Positions 34,804 through 45,027 are shown, counted from the first letter of the stretch. The stretch is 64,000 nucleotides of DNA from Desulfobacteraceae bacterium (GCA_003599865.1 QZKS01000007.1:1-64000), one strand, 5' to 3'. A program made the numbers and translations. Notes: a model not told the origin generated them from the letters alone.

Positions 34804-35943
34804 TTATCGTGCAGGCGTACGAATGCCGACCCCCGGTGTTAATTCACCTTTTGATTTCGTAATGAGAACAGTTGATGTTTCGTTTTCGGTGTGCAGAACA
34901 GCGATGGCGCCGACATCAATTTTTTTGATGAAATCGCCAAGATCTTCCTTTGAATATATGCTGTAGTGCTGACCGGGCATTACGCCGTCATTACTCCCTT
35001 TATTGATAAAGGCGATTTCGCCCTCAGCAAATATTTTTTTATGTTCTTCTTCCGTAATGATATTTCCATCCAGCCCGACGGGACTATCGGTTAGTGTGAT
35101 TTTTGGTGAGCGTTTTTTATAGGGGATTAAAAGATCATCAATACGAAGGGCACGAAACGCTTTGGAGACACGAGCTTCCGCCCGCAGGGGGTCATTTTGC
35201 AATATTTCGGTGATTTCAACAATCCCTTTTATATTGTGCTGCATACCGATGTACTCTTTTGTGACGGTATCCATTATGGGGTCTTTTCGTATGTCAATTA
35301 CGGCGTAGAGTGTACCGGGGATCAGCGCGGGCGCGCCTTTTTCTTTTTGTTGCAGATAGACGATATCATCTTCGCTGATCAGGGATTTCTTGTCTTTTGC
35401 CTTAAATATATAAGCAAGTGGAGTTTCCGGCTCCTTTTTGATGAATCCTATCCTGTCGATTTGCGTGTACTGGAATGAAGGTTGTTCGATTTCCGGTTTT
35501 TTTTCAGTTAGGACTTCTTCCTCCGGTGTCTCAATGATTTCTTCCGGTGGAGCGGGCGGTTTTGGCGGCTCCTGGATGGCTACGGGAGTCGTCTCCTGAA
35601 CCGTCTCAACAACGACCTCTTCTTCCTTTTCCGGGACCTGAGTAATGGAAATTACACCGTCTTTCTTATAAATGCGAAGACGGTTGCCGGGATAAATCAA
35701 GTGTGGATTCAGCACCTGGCTGTTTTTTGACCAAAGCTCCGGCCAGGCCCGTGGTGAATCAAAAAAATGTTTTGAGATATCCCAGAGGGTATCACCTTTT
35801 TTTACGGTATAATAAAAAACGGTTTCCTGCTCGACTTCCGATGCGGCCCCTTCGTCCGAGGCTGTACACGGTTGAATGGACAGAAATAACAAGACAAATG
35901 TGCATACGGCTGTTATAAAAATGGATCGGATGATGGAAAGCAT
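34804..35943 (-). CDS. Secreted LysM-domain protein
   Basis: 379 residues. A signal peptide (IFITAVCTFVLLFLSIQPCTA) is followed by one LysM domain (about 45-95: YTVKKGDTLWDISKHFF to IYPGNRLRIY), a Pro/Glu-rich linker (about 105-150) and a C-terminal part of unknown fold (DRIGFIKKEPETPLAYIF, DDIVYLQQKE, IAFINKGSNDGVMPGQHYSI). This design occurs in proteins that bind peptidoglycan in the periplasm and hold envelope complexes in place. No catalytic domain is seen. It is monocistronic and convergent with the symporter gene. Confidence 0.88.
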   Translation of the reverse strand: MLSIIRSIFITAVCTFVLLFLSIQPCTASDEGAASEVEQETVFYYTVKKGDTLWDISKHFFDSPRAWPELWSKNSQVLNPHLIYPGNRLRIYKKDGVISITQVPEKEEEVVVETVQETTPVAIQEPPKPPAPPEEIIETPEEEVLTEKKPEIEQPSFQYTQIDRIGFIKKEPETPLAYIFKAKDKKSLISEDDIVYLQQKEKGAPALIPGTLYAVIDIRKDPIMDTVTKEYIGMQHNIKGIVEITEILQNDPLRAEARVSKAFRALRIDDLLIPYKKRSPKITLTDSPVGLDGNIITEEEHKKIFAEGEIAFINKGSNDGVMPGQHYSIYSKEDLGDFIKKIDVGAIAVLHTENETSTVLITKSKGELTPGVGIRTPAR

Positions 35944-36219
35944 AATTTGCCCCTATTTTGTTGGTGAATATTTCTAAAGTGTATTGAAGCAAGCAATTAA
36001 TACCCTTTATAACAATTATCTGTCAAGCCTTTCAACATATTATCTTTATTTTTCACATGGGGCACAGCATTCTTTCGCCGGTAGCAGATCATGCAAAAAA
36101 CAGGAGGCCACGACATGAAGGCTGGAGAAAATAGTTGATTTTATAGTTTTTTGTTTCATATTAAACCGTTAATGGTTTTTGGCGTTCCGGAATCAATTGG
36201 GATGGGAGGAGGTCGGTGG

Positions 36220-36789
36220 ATGGTCGCAATAAACAATATCGTGAATCTGCTTTTTGAAGCCAGAATGTTGAAGGAGATCAGGCGCTCAGGATATCGATTC
36301 CTGGGCTCGGGAAATGAGAATGTGGCGGAGCATACCTTTATCGTAACCTTTATTTTGTATGTAATGGCACAGATGGTTCCCGGCGTGGACGCGTTGAAAT
36401 TGATATCCATGGGATTGCTACATGACCTGGCAGAGTCGCGGATAGGTGATTTGGATATGATTCAGAAGCAGTATGTCACCGCAGATGAGAATAAGGTTAT
36501 CCGGCATATGGTGGAAGGTCTTCCCTTTGGCGCATCCATCAAAGCGCTTGCGGAAGAGTTTAATGCCGGAGAAACGACCGAGTCAAAATTGGCCCGTGAT
36601 GCAGATCAGCTGGCGTTTATTCTTGATTTAAAGACCATGAAGGACAGAGGGTATGTGCCGGCATCCTGGTGGCTGGATGCTGTGAAAAAGCGGCTGAAGA
36701 CAGAAGCCGGCAGGCAAATTGGGGCGGGTATTATGAATGTCGGATGGGATGAGTGGTGGCGGAAAAATATTCTTGACATATCGGAATAA
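36220..36789 (+). CDS. HD-domain hydrolase, HDDC2/YfbR-like 5'-deoxynucleotidase
   Basis: About 189 residues from the ATG at 36220, which has a perfect AGGAGGT (36207-36213) six bases upstream; the frame is open further upstream to 36151 but without a better start. Motifs are NVAEHTFIVTF, LLHDLAESRIGDL and RDADQLAFILDL, in the order and spacing of HDDC2/YfbR-type enzymes that remove phosphate from deoxynucleoside monophosphates. The second Asp-rich motif is complete. It sits alone, upstream of sdhC, with 266 bases between. Confidence 0.88.
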   Translation: MVAINNIVNLLFEARMLKEIRRSGYRFLGSGNENVAEHTFIVTFILYVMAQMVPGVDALKLISMGLLHDLAESRIGDLDMIQKQYVTADENKVIRHMVEGLPFGASIKALAEEFNAGETTESKLARDADQLAFILDLKTMKDRGYVPASWWLDAVKKRLKTEAGRQIGAGIMNVGWDEWWRKNILDISE

Positions 36790-36796
36790 AGGGGTT

Positions 36797-36811
36797 AGTA
36801 ACAATGTTACT
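36797..36811. promoter_or_regulatory. Palindrome AGTAACA-A-TGTTACT before sdhCAB
   Basis: A 15-base element with 7-base arms starts 8 bases after the HD-gene stop. It shares the core GTAACAATGTT with the left arm of a second element at 36957. A further half-like GTAACGAT occurs near 36839. Together they look like operators for one regulator of the sdh operon. Confidence 0.4.
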
Positions 36812-36956
36812 GGCACTCACGTTCAGAATCTGCTTTCGGGTAACGATTGGAATGGGATCACAGGGCCTTTCCGGAAATTGTTTGATAATAAGGCAAACTG
36901 GACAGGATGCTGTCTCACCAGGATATTTCCATGAACATCCCAGAAGCATGTGAATA

Positions 36957-36987
36957 ATCGGTAACAATGTTTCGGATTGTTACCGAT
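36957..36987. promoter_or_regulatory. Perfect 12-base inverted repeat in the sdhC upstream region
   Basis: ATCGGTAACAAT and ATTGTTACCGAT flank GTTTCGG, 69 bases before the sdhC start. No T-run follows. It may be an operator pair, an RNA hairpin in the sdh leader, or the terminator of the HD gene without a U tract. Confidence 0.5.
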
Positions 36988-37055
36988 CACCTTGCCGATA
37001 TAGGACAATGATATTCGGACAAAATGAAAACACTTTTGATGACATGGAGTTTAAA

Positions 37056-37697
37056 ATGAATTGGCTGGCAGACGTCATTGGATCTTCCATTGGCAAAAAA
37101 ATGTTGATGGCACTGACCGGACTGGGCTTTTGTGTTTTCCTTTTCGGCCATCTTGCGGGAAACATGACGATCTATGGGGGAAAGGATGCCTTTAACTCGT
37201 ATGCGGAACATCTGCATTCCCTTGGTCCTCTTCTTACGGTTGCTGAAATAGGGCTGCTGCTTTTTGCAACGGTTCATGTCCTGAGCGGTACACTTCTTTT
37301 TCTCGGCAACCTTAAGGCCAGGCCCCAGCGGTATGCGATGAAAAAAAGTGCGGGTGGTCGAACTGTGGGCTCCCGGACCATGCCCTACACCGGTTTTCTG
37401 GTGCTTTTGTTTGTTGTTTTTCATCTCATGAATTTCCATTTTGTAGATAAAACCAATACAACAATTTTTCAGATTGTGAATAATGCTTTTTCCGACCCCA
37501 TTTACGTCGGCATCTATGTTGCGGCAATGATTATGGTTGGGATTCATGTAAGCCACGGGTTCTGGAGCGCGTTTCAAACCCTGGGCGCCAATCATCCGAA
37601 ATATATGCCGTTCATTAAAGGGCTGAGTATCGGTTTTAGTCTGATTGTCGGCATGGGATTTGGCTTTTTACCGATATATTTTTTGTTTCTGTCATAA
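37056..37697 (+). CDS. sdhC: Succinate dehydrogenase/fumarate reductase cytochrome b subunit
   Basis: About 213 residues with five hydrophobic helices, the single-subunit diheme type found with epsilon- and delta-proteobacterial and Bacillus enzymes. Helix I is MLMALTGLGFCVFLFGHLAG, and His residues in FLFGHLAGN, AEHLHSLG, TVHVLSG, FHLMNFHF and IHVSHGFWSA supply haem ligands. It anchors SdhAB in the membrane and exchanges electrons with menaquinone. The ATG at 37056 follows GGAGTTTAAA and gives the family start MNWLADVIGSSIGKKML; earlier in-frame ATGs at 37008 and 37044 are less likely. Gene order is C-A-B. Confidence 0.92.
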   Translation: MNWLADVIGSSIGKKMLMALTGLGFCVFLFGHLAGNMTIYGGKDAFNSYAEHLHSLGPLLTVAEIGLLLFATVHVLSGTLLFLGNLKARPQRYAMKKSAGGRTVGSRTMPYTGFLVLLFVVFHLMNFHFVDKTNTTIFQIVNNAFSDPIYVGIYVAAMIMVGIHVSHGFWSAFQTLGANHPKYMPFIKGLSIGFSLIVGMGFGFLPIYFLFLS

Positions 37698-37709
37698 AAA
37701 GGAAAAAAC

Positions 37710-39623
37710 ATGCAGCTTGATTCGAAAGCTCCGGGAGGACCTCTTCCGGAAAAATGGGATAAACATCTTTTTGAGTTGAAACTGGTGAATCCCGCAAACA
37801 AGAGAAAGTTTGAAATCATCGTGGTCGGAACAGGCCTTGCAGGAGGTTCTGCTTCTGCTACATTGGCGGAATTGGGATACAATGTGAAAACGTTTTGTAT
37901 CCAGGATAGTCCGAGAAGAGCGCACAGTATTGCAGCTCAGGGAGGGATCAACGCTGCCAAGAATTATTCCAATGACGGAGATAGCATCCGGCGCCTTTTC
38001 TACGATACGATTAAGGGCGGTGACTATCGATCCAGAGAAGCCAATGTATATCGTCTTGCGCAGGTCAGCAACAATATTATTGATCAGTGTGTTGCGCAGG
38101 GGGTTCCGTTTGCACGCGAATATGGCGGGCTCCTGGCAAATCGCAGTTTCGGCGGAGCGCAGGTGTCGCGAACGTTTTATGCAAGGGGCCAGACCGGCCA
38201 ACAGCTTCTGATCGGAGCATACAGTGCTTTATCCAGACAGATCGCCGTCGGCAAAGTAACGATGTTTACGCGCAGGGATATGCTTGATCTCGTTCTGGTC
38301 AATGGCAAAGCCCGGGGGATTGTAACCCGAAACCTGGTGAACGGCAGTATTGAAACCCACGTTGCGGATGCGGTCGTTCTGGCAACCGGAGGGTATGGCA
38401 ACACCTTCTATCTTTCCACAAATGCTATGGCCAGCAATGTTTCCGCTGCTTTCAACGCATATAAAAAAGGCGCTTTTTTTGCCAATCCCTGTTACACCCA
38501 GATTCATCCGACCTGTATTCCAGTGCATGGGACCTATCAATCCAAGTTGACCCTGATGAGTGAAAGTCTGCGTAATGACGGCCGTGTATGGGTTCCCAAG
38601 AATCCTGGTGATAAGCGCCATCCAGGTCAAATTCCGGAATCGGAAAGGGATTATTACCTTGAAAATAAATATCCCAGTTTCGGAAATCTCGTTCCAAGGG
38701 ACGTTGCCTCCCGAAATGCAAAGCTTCAGTGTGATCTTGGCAAGGGGGTCGGAGAAACCGGCCTTGCCGTATATCTTGACTTTCAGGATGCGATCCGGAG
38801 AGATGGCAAGGCGGTGATTGCCAAAAAATACGGCAATCTGTTTCAGATGTATGAAAAAATTACGGCCGATAATCCATATGAAACCCCCATGATGATCTAT
38901 CCGGCAGTCCACTATACAATGGGCGGACTCTGGGTTGATTATAATCTGATGAGTACAATTCCGGGTCTGTTCGTGCTTGGGGAAGCAAATTTTTCCGATC
39001 ATGGTGCGAATCGATTGGGCGCCAGTGCCCTGATGCAGGGACTTGCAGATGGATACTTTGTCATACCGTATACGATTGGTGGATACCTGGCCGGAACAAA
39101 GCTTGAAAAAGTGAGTGCAGATGATACTGCTTTCAAGGCGGCTGTGGAAGCGGTCGAGATGCGGATCAAAAAAATGCTGTCCATTGGCGGAAAAAGAACG
39201 GTGGATGATTTTCATCGGCAATTGGGTAATATCATGTGGGAATACTGCGGCATGGCAAGAACAGACAACGGACTTGCCAAAGCAAAGGACTTAATTGCGG
39301 ATCTGCAGGTAGAATTCTGGGAAAATGTTCTGGTATCCGGATCAGGGAGTCAGTTTAATCAGAGCCTTGAAAAGGCAGGTCGCGTTGCGGATTTCATAGA
39401 GTTCGGTAAACTCATGGTGACTGACGCAATGGCTCGAAAGGAATCCTGTGGCGGACATTTTAATGAAGATTATCAGACAGAAGAAAATGAAGCCAAACGG
39501 GATGATGAGAATTTTTGTCATGTCGCTGCCTGGGAATATGCAGGAGATGAAAATGAACCCAATTTTCATAAGGAAGCATTGCATTTTGAAAATGTTGAGT
39601 TGACGCAAAGGAGTTATAAGTGA
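37710..39623 (+). CDS. sdhA: Succinate dehydrogenase/fumarate reductase flavoprotein subunit
   Basis: 637 residues with covalent-FAD chemistry. The FAD-binding [19 protein letters not shown] (about 31-49), the FAD-linked His region [22 protein letters not shown] in the substrate region, MGGLWVDY and [19 protein letters not shown] are all present, so the subunit looks complete. It is of the type with a long C-terminal Asp/Glu tail ([19 protein letters not shown]). In a sulfate reducer it may work as a succinate:quinone reductase or fumarate reductase; direction is not set by sequence. The sdhB start overlaps its stop by four bases. Confidence 0.97.
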   Translation: MQLDSKAPGGPLPEKWDKHLFELKLVNPANKRKFEIIVVGTGLAGGSASATLAELGYNVKTFCIQDSPRRAHSIAAQGGINAAKNYSNDGDSIRRLFYDTIKGGDYRSREANVYRLAQVSNNIIDQCVAQGVPFAREYGGLLANRSFGGAQVSRTFYARGQTGQQLLIGAYSALSRQIAVGKVTMFTRRDMLDLVLVNGKARGIVTRNLVNGSIETHVADAVVLATGGYGNTFYLSTNAMASNVSAAFNAYKKGAFFANPCYTQIHPTCIPVHGTYQSKLTLMSESLRNDGRVWVPKNPGDKRHPGQIPESERDYYLENKYPSFGNLVPRDVASRNAKLQCDLGKGVGETGLAVYLDFQDAIRRDGKAVIAKKYGNLFQMYEKITADNPYETPMMIYPAVHYTMGGLWVDYNLMSTIPGLFVLGEANFSDHGANRLGASALMQGLADGYFVIPYTIGGYLAGTKLEKVSADDTAFKAAVEAVEMRIKKMLSIGGKRTVDDFHRQLGNIMWEYCGMARTDNGLAKAKDLIADLQVEFWENVLVSGSGSQFNQSLEKAGRVADFIEFGKLMVTDAMARKESCGGHFNEDYQTEENEAKRDDENFCHVAAWEYAGDENEPNFHKEALHFENVELTQRSYK

Positions 39624-40387
39624 CACAGCAAAACAGCAGCAAAAATATTAATCTGACATTAAAGGTCTGGCGCCAGGTCGGACCGAATGTTAAAGGCCGC
39701 CTTGAAACCTATCAGGCCAATCATATTTCAACGGATATGTCTTTTCTGGAAATGCTTGATGTCGTAAACGAAGAGCTGATTTTAAACCACAGGGATCCCA
39801 TTGCTTTTGACCATGATTGCCGGGAGGGTATTTGCGGAATGTGCGGGGCGATGGTCAATGGTAGAGCCCATGGGCCTGAAAAAGGTACAACCCTTTGTCA
39901 GTTGCATATGAGGCATTTCTCTGATCAAGACACAGTCATTATTGAGCCCTGGAGATCAAGAGCATTTAGAATCATCAAGGACCTTGTTGTGGATCGGAGT
40001 GCATTTGATAAAATTATTCAGGCCGGTGGATACATTTCGGTCAGTGCCGGGGGAACTCCTGATGCCAACGTGATTCCGGTTCCGCAGGAGGCCGCGGAAA
40101 AAGCAATGGATGCTGCGGCATGTATCGGATGCGGTGCCTGTGTTGCATCATGTCCGAACGCATCGGCGATGCTTTTTGTCGGCGCAAAGGTATCTCACCT
40201 GGCGCTTCTTCCTCAGGGCATTCCGGAAGCGGCCATACGGGCACTTGCAATGGTCAAGAAGATGGATGATTGCGGTTTCGGAAATTGCACCAACGAGACG
40301 GAATGTGAGGCAGAGTGCCCCAAAGAGATTTCCATTACCAACATCGCACGGTTAAACCGTGAATATATAAAGGCTGGGCTTTTATAA
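39620..40387 (+). CDS. sdhB: Succinate dehydrogenase/fumarate reductase iron-sulfur subunit
   Basis: 255 residues with three Fe-S clusters: a plant-type [2Fe-2S] region ([17 protein letters not shown] and later LCQLH), and [15 protein letters not shown] plus [18 protein letters not shown] for the remaining two. The start is GTG, overlapping the sdhA stop, with CAAAGGAG before it. It links the flavin to the quinone site in SdhC. A stem-loop follows the stop. Confidence 0.97.
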   Translation: MTQQNSSKNINLTLKVWRQVGPNVKGRLETYQANHISTDMSFLEMLDVVNEELILNHRDPIAFDHDCREGICGMCGAMVNGRAHGPEKGTTLCQLHMRHFSDQDTVIIEPWRSRAFRIIKDLVVDRSAFDKIIQAGGYISVSAGGTPDANVIPVPQEAAEKAMDAAACIGCGACVASCPNASAMLFVGAKVSHLALLPQGIPEAAIRALAMVKKMDDCGFGNCTNETECEAECPKEISITNIARLNREYIKAGLL

Positions 40388-40423
40388 GAGTCGCGGAATT
40401 TTTCAACCGGTTTCGCGGCTCTT
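40386..40423 (+). terminator. Stem-loop after sdhB
   Basis: AAGAGTCGCGGAA pairs with TTTCGCGGCTCTT (two non-Watson-Crick positions), beginning at the stop codon. Only a weak T-stretch follows (TTTATT about 6 bases on), so termination may be partial or Rho-assisted. Confidence 0.5.
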
Positions 40424-40588
40424 GCCGCCGTTTATTCAATATACTTAAAAAACAGTTTGTTTCATAAAAAAGAATCTGTTATAGTATACCCATCATAATT
40501 CTGAAAGATTAATCCATACCAGCTTCATTCAATAACCGGACGTACAATCCAACCAAGTGGTTTTTTTTATTCTGTCAAGGATGAAAAG

Positions 40589-41965
40589 ATGGTTTGTCAT
40601 CATAACATATCATCAACAATCAGAATCCTTTGTCTGGATGGAGATGATGAAACCATCCGGAAATATCAAGATTGTTTTTCTTCAAAATCATATGCAGCAT
40701 ATTATGCACAAAAAGCAGAACAAGGATTTGCGCTGGCAAAAAAAGAAATTCCGGACTTGATCTTTTACGATATACAGCTTGCCGGCAAAAAAGATTTTTC
40801 AGTATATCAACAGATTGAAACGAATTCATTTCTACGGCAATCGGTTATCATTCTGGTTTCCACATCCGTAAAGGAACTTCAGGATTGGATACAGGGAGCG
40901 GATTTGCCGGGAGTGCATGATTATCTGATCAAGCCGATTCAAAAGGATGAACTGATTCTGAAAGTCAACATGTCTATACGGGCCAAACACCTTCAGGATA
41001 ATTTTTTGAAATCCAATCAGAAATTAGATAAGGCGCTGCGATATATTAAACGGATCAAAGCGGATCTTGAGAGGGCAAATTCGGAATCTCTGTCGGGAAG
41101 AGCCATGCTGGAAAATTCACTCAGGCAGATATCGCTCATCATCGACGACAGGTCCAGAATCAATCAAAAACTGGAGAAACTATCCGAGACACATCAACAG
41201 AGTGTAACCGGTATGGTTGACATTCTTTCCGCCATGATGGATGCAAACAACAGATATCACCGGGGTCATTCCAGAAAAGTGGCAGAAATTGCCTGTTTTA
41301 TCGCAAAAGAATTCGACCTGCCGGATCAGACGATACGGTATATTGAGATGGCCTCTCTTCTTTATGAGTTAGGGCGTCTGTCTCTTCCTGACAAAATGGC
41401 CCGGAAAATTCCTTATGATTATTCTTCAGCGGAAAGAGCATTTATTCGGAATCAACCGGTTGAGACAGCGGCACTTCTTAACCGGTTTTCCGGTTTTCAG
41501 GAGGTTTCACGGATTATCAGACACTTTCATGAAAACTGCGATGGAACGGGAACTCCGGATGGGTTGAAACGGAATGAAATCCCCATTGGTTCAAGGATCC
41601 TCGCCGGTGCCGATCTGTATGATTATCTGGTCTATCGAAGAAAAGTAAACGATTTGCATGATGTTTTTCAATTGATTGAAAAAGAGGTCAATACCAGGCT
41701 GGATGCACAGGTTGTGCATGTTCTCCATCAATACGCAAAAGACCATCCGGTGAATAGTCTGGAAAGAGCGAGACAGGTTAAAATGTATGAATTGGAACCC
41801 GGTATGGAACTGGCCGCAGGAATATATACGCAAAGCGGTGCAAAATTGTTACCCATGAATACCATCCTCCGGAAAGATCTGATTCTGCAACTGGCTCAAT
41901 ATGCAGAACGTGAAGCATTGGAAGAAAACGTATTTATCAAGGATGCTTCATCATCCAATGGATAA
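40589..41965 (+). CDS. Response regulator with degenerate HD-GYP domain
   Basis: 458 residues: a receiver domain (phospho-acceptor D61 in LIFYDIQL, K115 in LIKPIQ), a coiled-coil linker (about 140-205), and a C-terminal domain with HD-GYP layout. The catalytic HD pair is Y259-E260 (SLLYELGRLSLP) where active proteins have HDIGK, and GYP reads G-T-P (321-323). HRGHS and RHFHENCDG are kept, so only part of the metal site survives. It is probably a cyclic-di-GMP sensor or scaffold and not an enzyme. It precedes motA by 145 bases on the same strand, which suggests a link to motility control. Confidence 0.85.
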   Translation: MVCHHNISSTIRILCLDGDDETIRKYQDCFSSKSYAAYYAQKAEQGFALAKKEIPDLIFYDIQLAGKKDFSVYQQIETNSFLRQSVIILVSTSVKELQDWIQGADLPGVHDYLIKPIQKDELILKVNMSIRAKHLQDNFLKSNQKLDKALRYIKRIKADLERANSESLSGRAMLENSLRQISLIIDDRSRINQKLEKLSETHQQSVTGMVDILSAMMDANNRYHRGHSRKVAEIACFIAKEFDLPDQTIRYIEMASLLYELGRLSLPDKMARKIPYDYSSAERAFIRNQPVETAALLNRFSGFQEVSRIIRHFHENCDGTGTPDGLKRNEIPIGSRILAGADLYDYLVYRRKVNDLHDVFQLIEKEVNTRLDAQVVHVLHQYAKDHPVNSLERARQVKMYELEPGMELAAGIYTQSGAKLLPMNTILRKDLILQLAQYAEREALEENVFIKDASSSNG

Positions 41966-42110
41966 TTACTCACAACACGAGAAATAATACGCCTCTCTGC
42001 AATGATACTCTGTCCGCAGATGGTTTAAAAAGTATCACTCGGGTCGGAAAACCATTCCTGTCATGAAAAGGGTAATGGATCTATACAATCAGTGAAAAGA
42101 AAAGGTAATT

Positions 42111-42893
42111 ATGGATATCGCAACTATTATCGGGATCGTCTCAGGTATCGGATTCATCATAATCACCATATTAATGAACAGCGGTCTCGGGCTCTTTATT
42201 GATCCTGCTTCTATTATGATTGTAGTGGGAGGTACGGTAGCATCAACGCTTATAGCATTTCCCCTTTCCGAATTTCTCATGGTGATCGGACTAACGATGA
42301 GGGTATTTATTTTTAAGATCGAAAAACAGCAGGATTTGATTACACTTCTTGTGGATATTTCCAATAAAGCAAGAAAGGGCGGGCTTCTTTCCATTGAGGG
42401 AGAGATCAAAAATGTAAAGGATCCGTTTCTTGGTAAAGCGCTACAGATGACCGTAGATGGTGTGCAAAGCTCTGCGATTTCTGCCATTATGCAAAAACAG
42501 ATGAACTTGGTAGAAAAGAAGCACAAAACCGGCATTCGAATTTTTTCTTCCATGGCGGCTTATTCTCCGGCATTCGGTATGGTCGGAACCCTGATTGGTT
42601 TGGTCCAGATGCTCGCATCCCTTGACGACCCATCTACAATTGGACCGAAAATGGCCGTAGCGATGATTACCACATTTTATGGTGCAATTTTGGCTAATCT
42701 TTTTTTTACTCCCATGAGTGATAAATTGAAGTTACGGAGTGAAGAAGAACTTGGCAACATGAATTTATTGTATGAAGGAGTAATGTCAATCCGGGAAGGA
42801 GAGCATCCGCGTCTCCTGGAAGACAAACTGAATGTTTACCTATCCATGAGTGCCAAAGTGGATAAGAAGGAAGGTGGAGACAAGGAGAAGTGA
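42111..42893 (+). CDS. motA: Flagellar motor stator protein MotA/PomA
   Basis: 260 residues with four membrane helices. Helix I starts MDIATIIGIVSGIGFIII; GLGLFIDPASIMIVVGGT and SSMAAYSPAFGMVGTLIGLVQML are the MotA/PomA signatures, and the cytoplasmic loop with charged residues lies between helices II and III. The Na+- or H+-driven stator needs MotB, which is encoded 31 bases downstream. The sequence is closer to the PomA style than to enterobacterial MotA. No other flagellar gene occurs in the window. Confidence 0.93.
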   Translation: MDIATIIGIVSGIGFIIITILMNSGLGLFIDPASIMIVVGGTVASTLIAFPLSEFLMVIGLTMRVFIFKIEKQQDLITLLVDISNKARKGGLLSIEGEIKNVKDPFLGKALQMTVDGVQSSAISAIMQKQMNLVEKKHKTGIRIFSSMAAYSPAFGMVGTLIGLVQMLASLDDPSTIGPKMAVAMITTFYGAILANLFFTPMSDKLKLRSEEELGNMNLLYEGVMSIREGEHPRLLEDKLNVYLSMSAKVDKKEGGDKEK

Positions 42894-42924
42894 AACCGAA
42901 TTGATTCAATGACAGGAATAATAT

Positions 42925-43767
42925 ATGGCGGATCAAGACGAAAAGAAAAATAAATCAGATTCGGAAAACGCCCCGGCTCAGCAACCGATTCAAAAGGGCA
43001 GCACTGAAGAGGCAAGCCCAGGTGCACCGGCCTGGATGGCGACTTTCGCCGATATGGTGACCTTATTGATGTGTTTTTTCGTACTGTTGTTTGCCATGAG
43101 TTCAACGCAGCAGGAATCTTTTAAAGAATTGGTAGAGTCCCTGAAGAGTGCTCTGGGTGTTCAACAGGTGCCGGAAGCAGGAACAAGAGAGGGCCTTACC
43201 ATGCATAAGATTCCGGCTGAAGAGGAGAAGAAAGAGGATGAAGGAGATGCGGTTGACGAGGCAGGGGGCATGGTTCAGAAAGAGCTGGACGAAATTGTTT
43301 CCGATGTTAAAGAGCTGATTATGTTTAATCAGCTGGGCGGAATGGTAAAGGTGGAGGGAGATGAAATGGGGGCTAAAATCACCATTTCCGATGTACTCCT
43401 GTTTCCTCCGGGAGAGGCTAAGATGTCCCGTGGCGGCCTGCAGGTAATGAAAAAAATAGCCAATATTTTATCCCAGTTTCGATATCAAATTCGAATCGAA
43501 GGGCACACGGACAACACGCCGATCAATACAGCAAGATTTCCTTCCAATTGGGAATTATCGGCAGACAGGGCCTGTGAAGTGGTCAGGTTTTTAATCACCC
43601 AGGGCATAAACCCCGGTTTGATGTCAGCCGTCGGATTTGCTGAATTTCGTCCGGTTGCCACCAATGATACAGACGAAGGCCGGGCTGAGAACAGGCGTGT
43701 GGAAGTGATATATGAACGGCAGAGTATCTTGAGTGCCGTTTCCGGAGAAAAGCAACCAAACGAATAA
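42925..43767 (+). CDS. motB: Flagellar motor protein MotB/PomB (OmpA-like peptidoglycan-binding domain)
   Basis: 280 residues: a short charged N-terminus, one membrane helix with the ion-binding Asp (PAWMATFADMVTLLMCFFV), a Glu/Lys-rich plug and linker (about 90-120), and a C-terminal OmpA-like domain with IEGHTDNTPI and NWELSADRACEVVRF. Such proteins fix the stator to peptidoglycan. It pairs with motA. Confidence 0.93.
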   Translation: MADQDEKKNKSDSENAPAQQPIQKGSTEEASPGAPAWMATFADMVTLLMCFFVLLFAMSSTQQESFKELVESLKSALGVQQVPEAGTREGLTMHKIPAEEEKKEDEGDAVDEAGGMVQKELDEIVSDVKELIMFNQLGGMVKVEGDEMGAKITISDVLLFPPGEAKMSRGGLQVMKKIANILSQFRYQIRIEGHTDNTPINTARFPSNWELSADRACEVVRFLITQGINPGLMSAVGFAEFRPVATNDTDEGRAENRRVEVIYERQSILSAVSGEKQPNE

Positions 43768-43941
43768 TCACTTTTCGGGTAGGATGAACTATATTAATCT
43801 TGCTGTAAAAAAAATAAGCTGATACCAGCATATCATAGAAATAGGAAGCTCTGTGCCTGATTCAAAAATGATGGTAAGGGGCTTTTTTTTAATGAACAAT
43901 GTTGACCGGTTTGATCGAAACAGATGATGTGAGGAGGATGG

Positions 43942-45027
43942 ATGCAAGACCTGTATGGCTGGATTGACCAGATTATTGTCTATTTTGGTGATAATACCTA
44001 TTTACAATTCATATTGAAAATTTTGATTGCGATAGCAACGTCATTGATTATCTGGGGGGTGTTTAAAAGGGTTCTCTCTTCGATTGAGAAAAAGTCTGAT
44101 CAGAGAAGTCGAATTCAGCTTGATGAAAGAGTAATCGGGGTGATCCGCAAAGGTGGATTTTACGCTTTGTTGCTTGTCACCGGCACATATCTGATCCGTC
44201 TTTTTGAGATTACAATGATTGAGAAGGCTTTTTATGCGGTATTAATCCTGCTTGTTTCCCAGCCGGTAAAAGAGTTTGTTTTGATTTCCCTTGATTATCT
44301 CAAGAAAAATGTGGCCAGCAAGACGGAAACATTAATTGATGACATCATATTTGACTTGTTGAGCCGTTTTATCGGGGTTGTAATTATTGCCCTGGCCATC
44401 ATACTTTCCCTTGATATGCTGGGAGTCAATGTCCTGCCATTTGTAGCCGGTGCCGGAGTTGCCGGTATTGCCATCGGTTTTGCTGCAAAGGACACGTTGT
44501 CCAATTTAATCGCCGGAGTGCTTCTCATTATTGATCGGCCTTTTGAAATCGGTGATCGCATTGAAGTCTGGAGCGCACCTTCCGGATCAGCGACCTGGGG
44601 AGATGTGATTGATATCGGTATTCGCGCCACAAAAATCAAGACAACGGATAATATCATCATTATTATTCCGAACAATGAGATTATGAAAAGAGACATTGTA
44701 AACTACACCATTCAGTCACAACATATCCGTGTTCGGGTTAATATCGGTGTTGCATATGATACGAATATTGAAAAAGCAAAGAACGTGATCATTCAGGTCG
44801 CGGAGTCAGCGGATTGGATATTGAAGAATCCGCCTCCAAAAGTCGTTGTCCGGAATTTTGGTGAGTCATCTATTGATTTGCAGTTACGGGTCTGGATTGA
44901 CAATGCAAGAAAAAGAATGGATACGATTTCATTTGTCATCGATCATCTGAAAGCGGCTTTTGATAAAGAGGGCATTGAGATTCCATTTCCCCGAAGGGAC
45001 ATTATCATCACCCATCGCGAAAAATAA
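43942..45027 (+). CDS. MscS-family mechanosensitive channel
   Basis: 361 residues. Four hydrophobic helices lead to the pore helix and beta-domain typical of MscS: VLPFVAGAGVAGIAIGFAAK, DTLSNLIAGVLLIIDRPFEI, and GDVIDIGIRATKIKTTDN. It protects against osmotic down-shock or regulates ion flux. The start follows GAGGAGGATGG. It is separated from motB by 174 bases. Confidence 0.92.
   Translation: MQDLYGWIDQIIVYFGDNTYLQFILKILIAIATSLIIWGVFKRVLSSIEKKSDQRSRIQLDERVIGVIRKGGFYALLLVTGTYLIRLFEITMIEKAFYAVLILLVSQPVKEFVLISLDYLKKNVASKTETLIDDIIFDLLSRFIGVVIIALAIILSLDMLGVNVLPFVAGAGVAGIAIGFAAKDTLSNLIAGVLLIIDRPFEIGDRIEVWSAPSGSATWGDVIDIGIRATKIKTTDNIIIIIPNNEIMKRDIVNYTIQSQHIRVRVNIGVAYDTNIEKAKNVIIQVAESADWILKNPPPKVVVRNFGESSIDLQLRVWIDNARKRMDTISFVIDHLKAAFDKEGIEIPFPRRDIIITHREK

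Noticed and set aside
38229-39221. Open frame of about 330 codons antisense to sdhA
   Set aside because: It mirrors a strongly conserved gene, has no ribosome site, and its product has no protein-like domain pattern.
42111-43767. Start of a larger flagellar gene cluster
   Set aside because: Only the stator pair is present; neighbouring genes are MscS and a response regulator, with no hook, ring or export gene.
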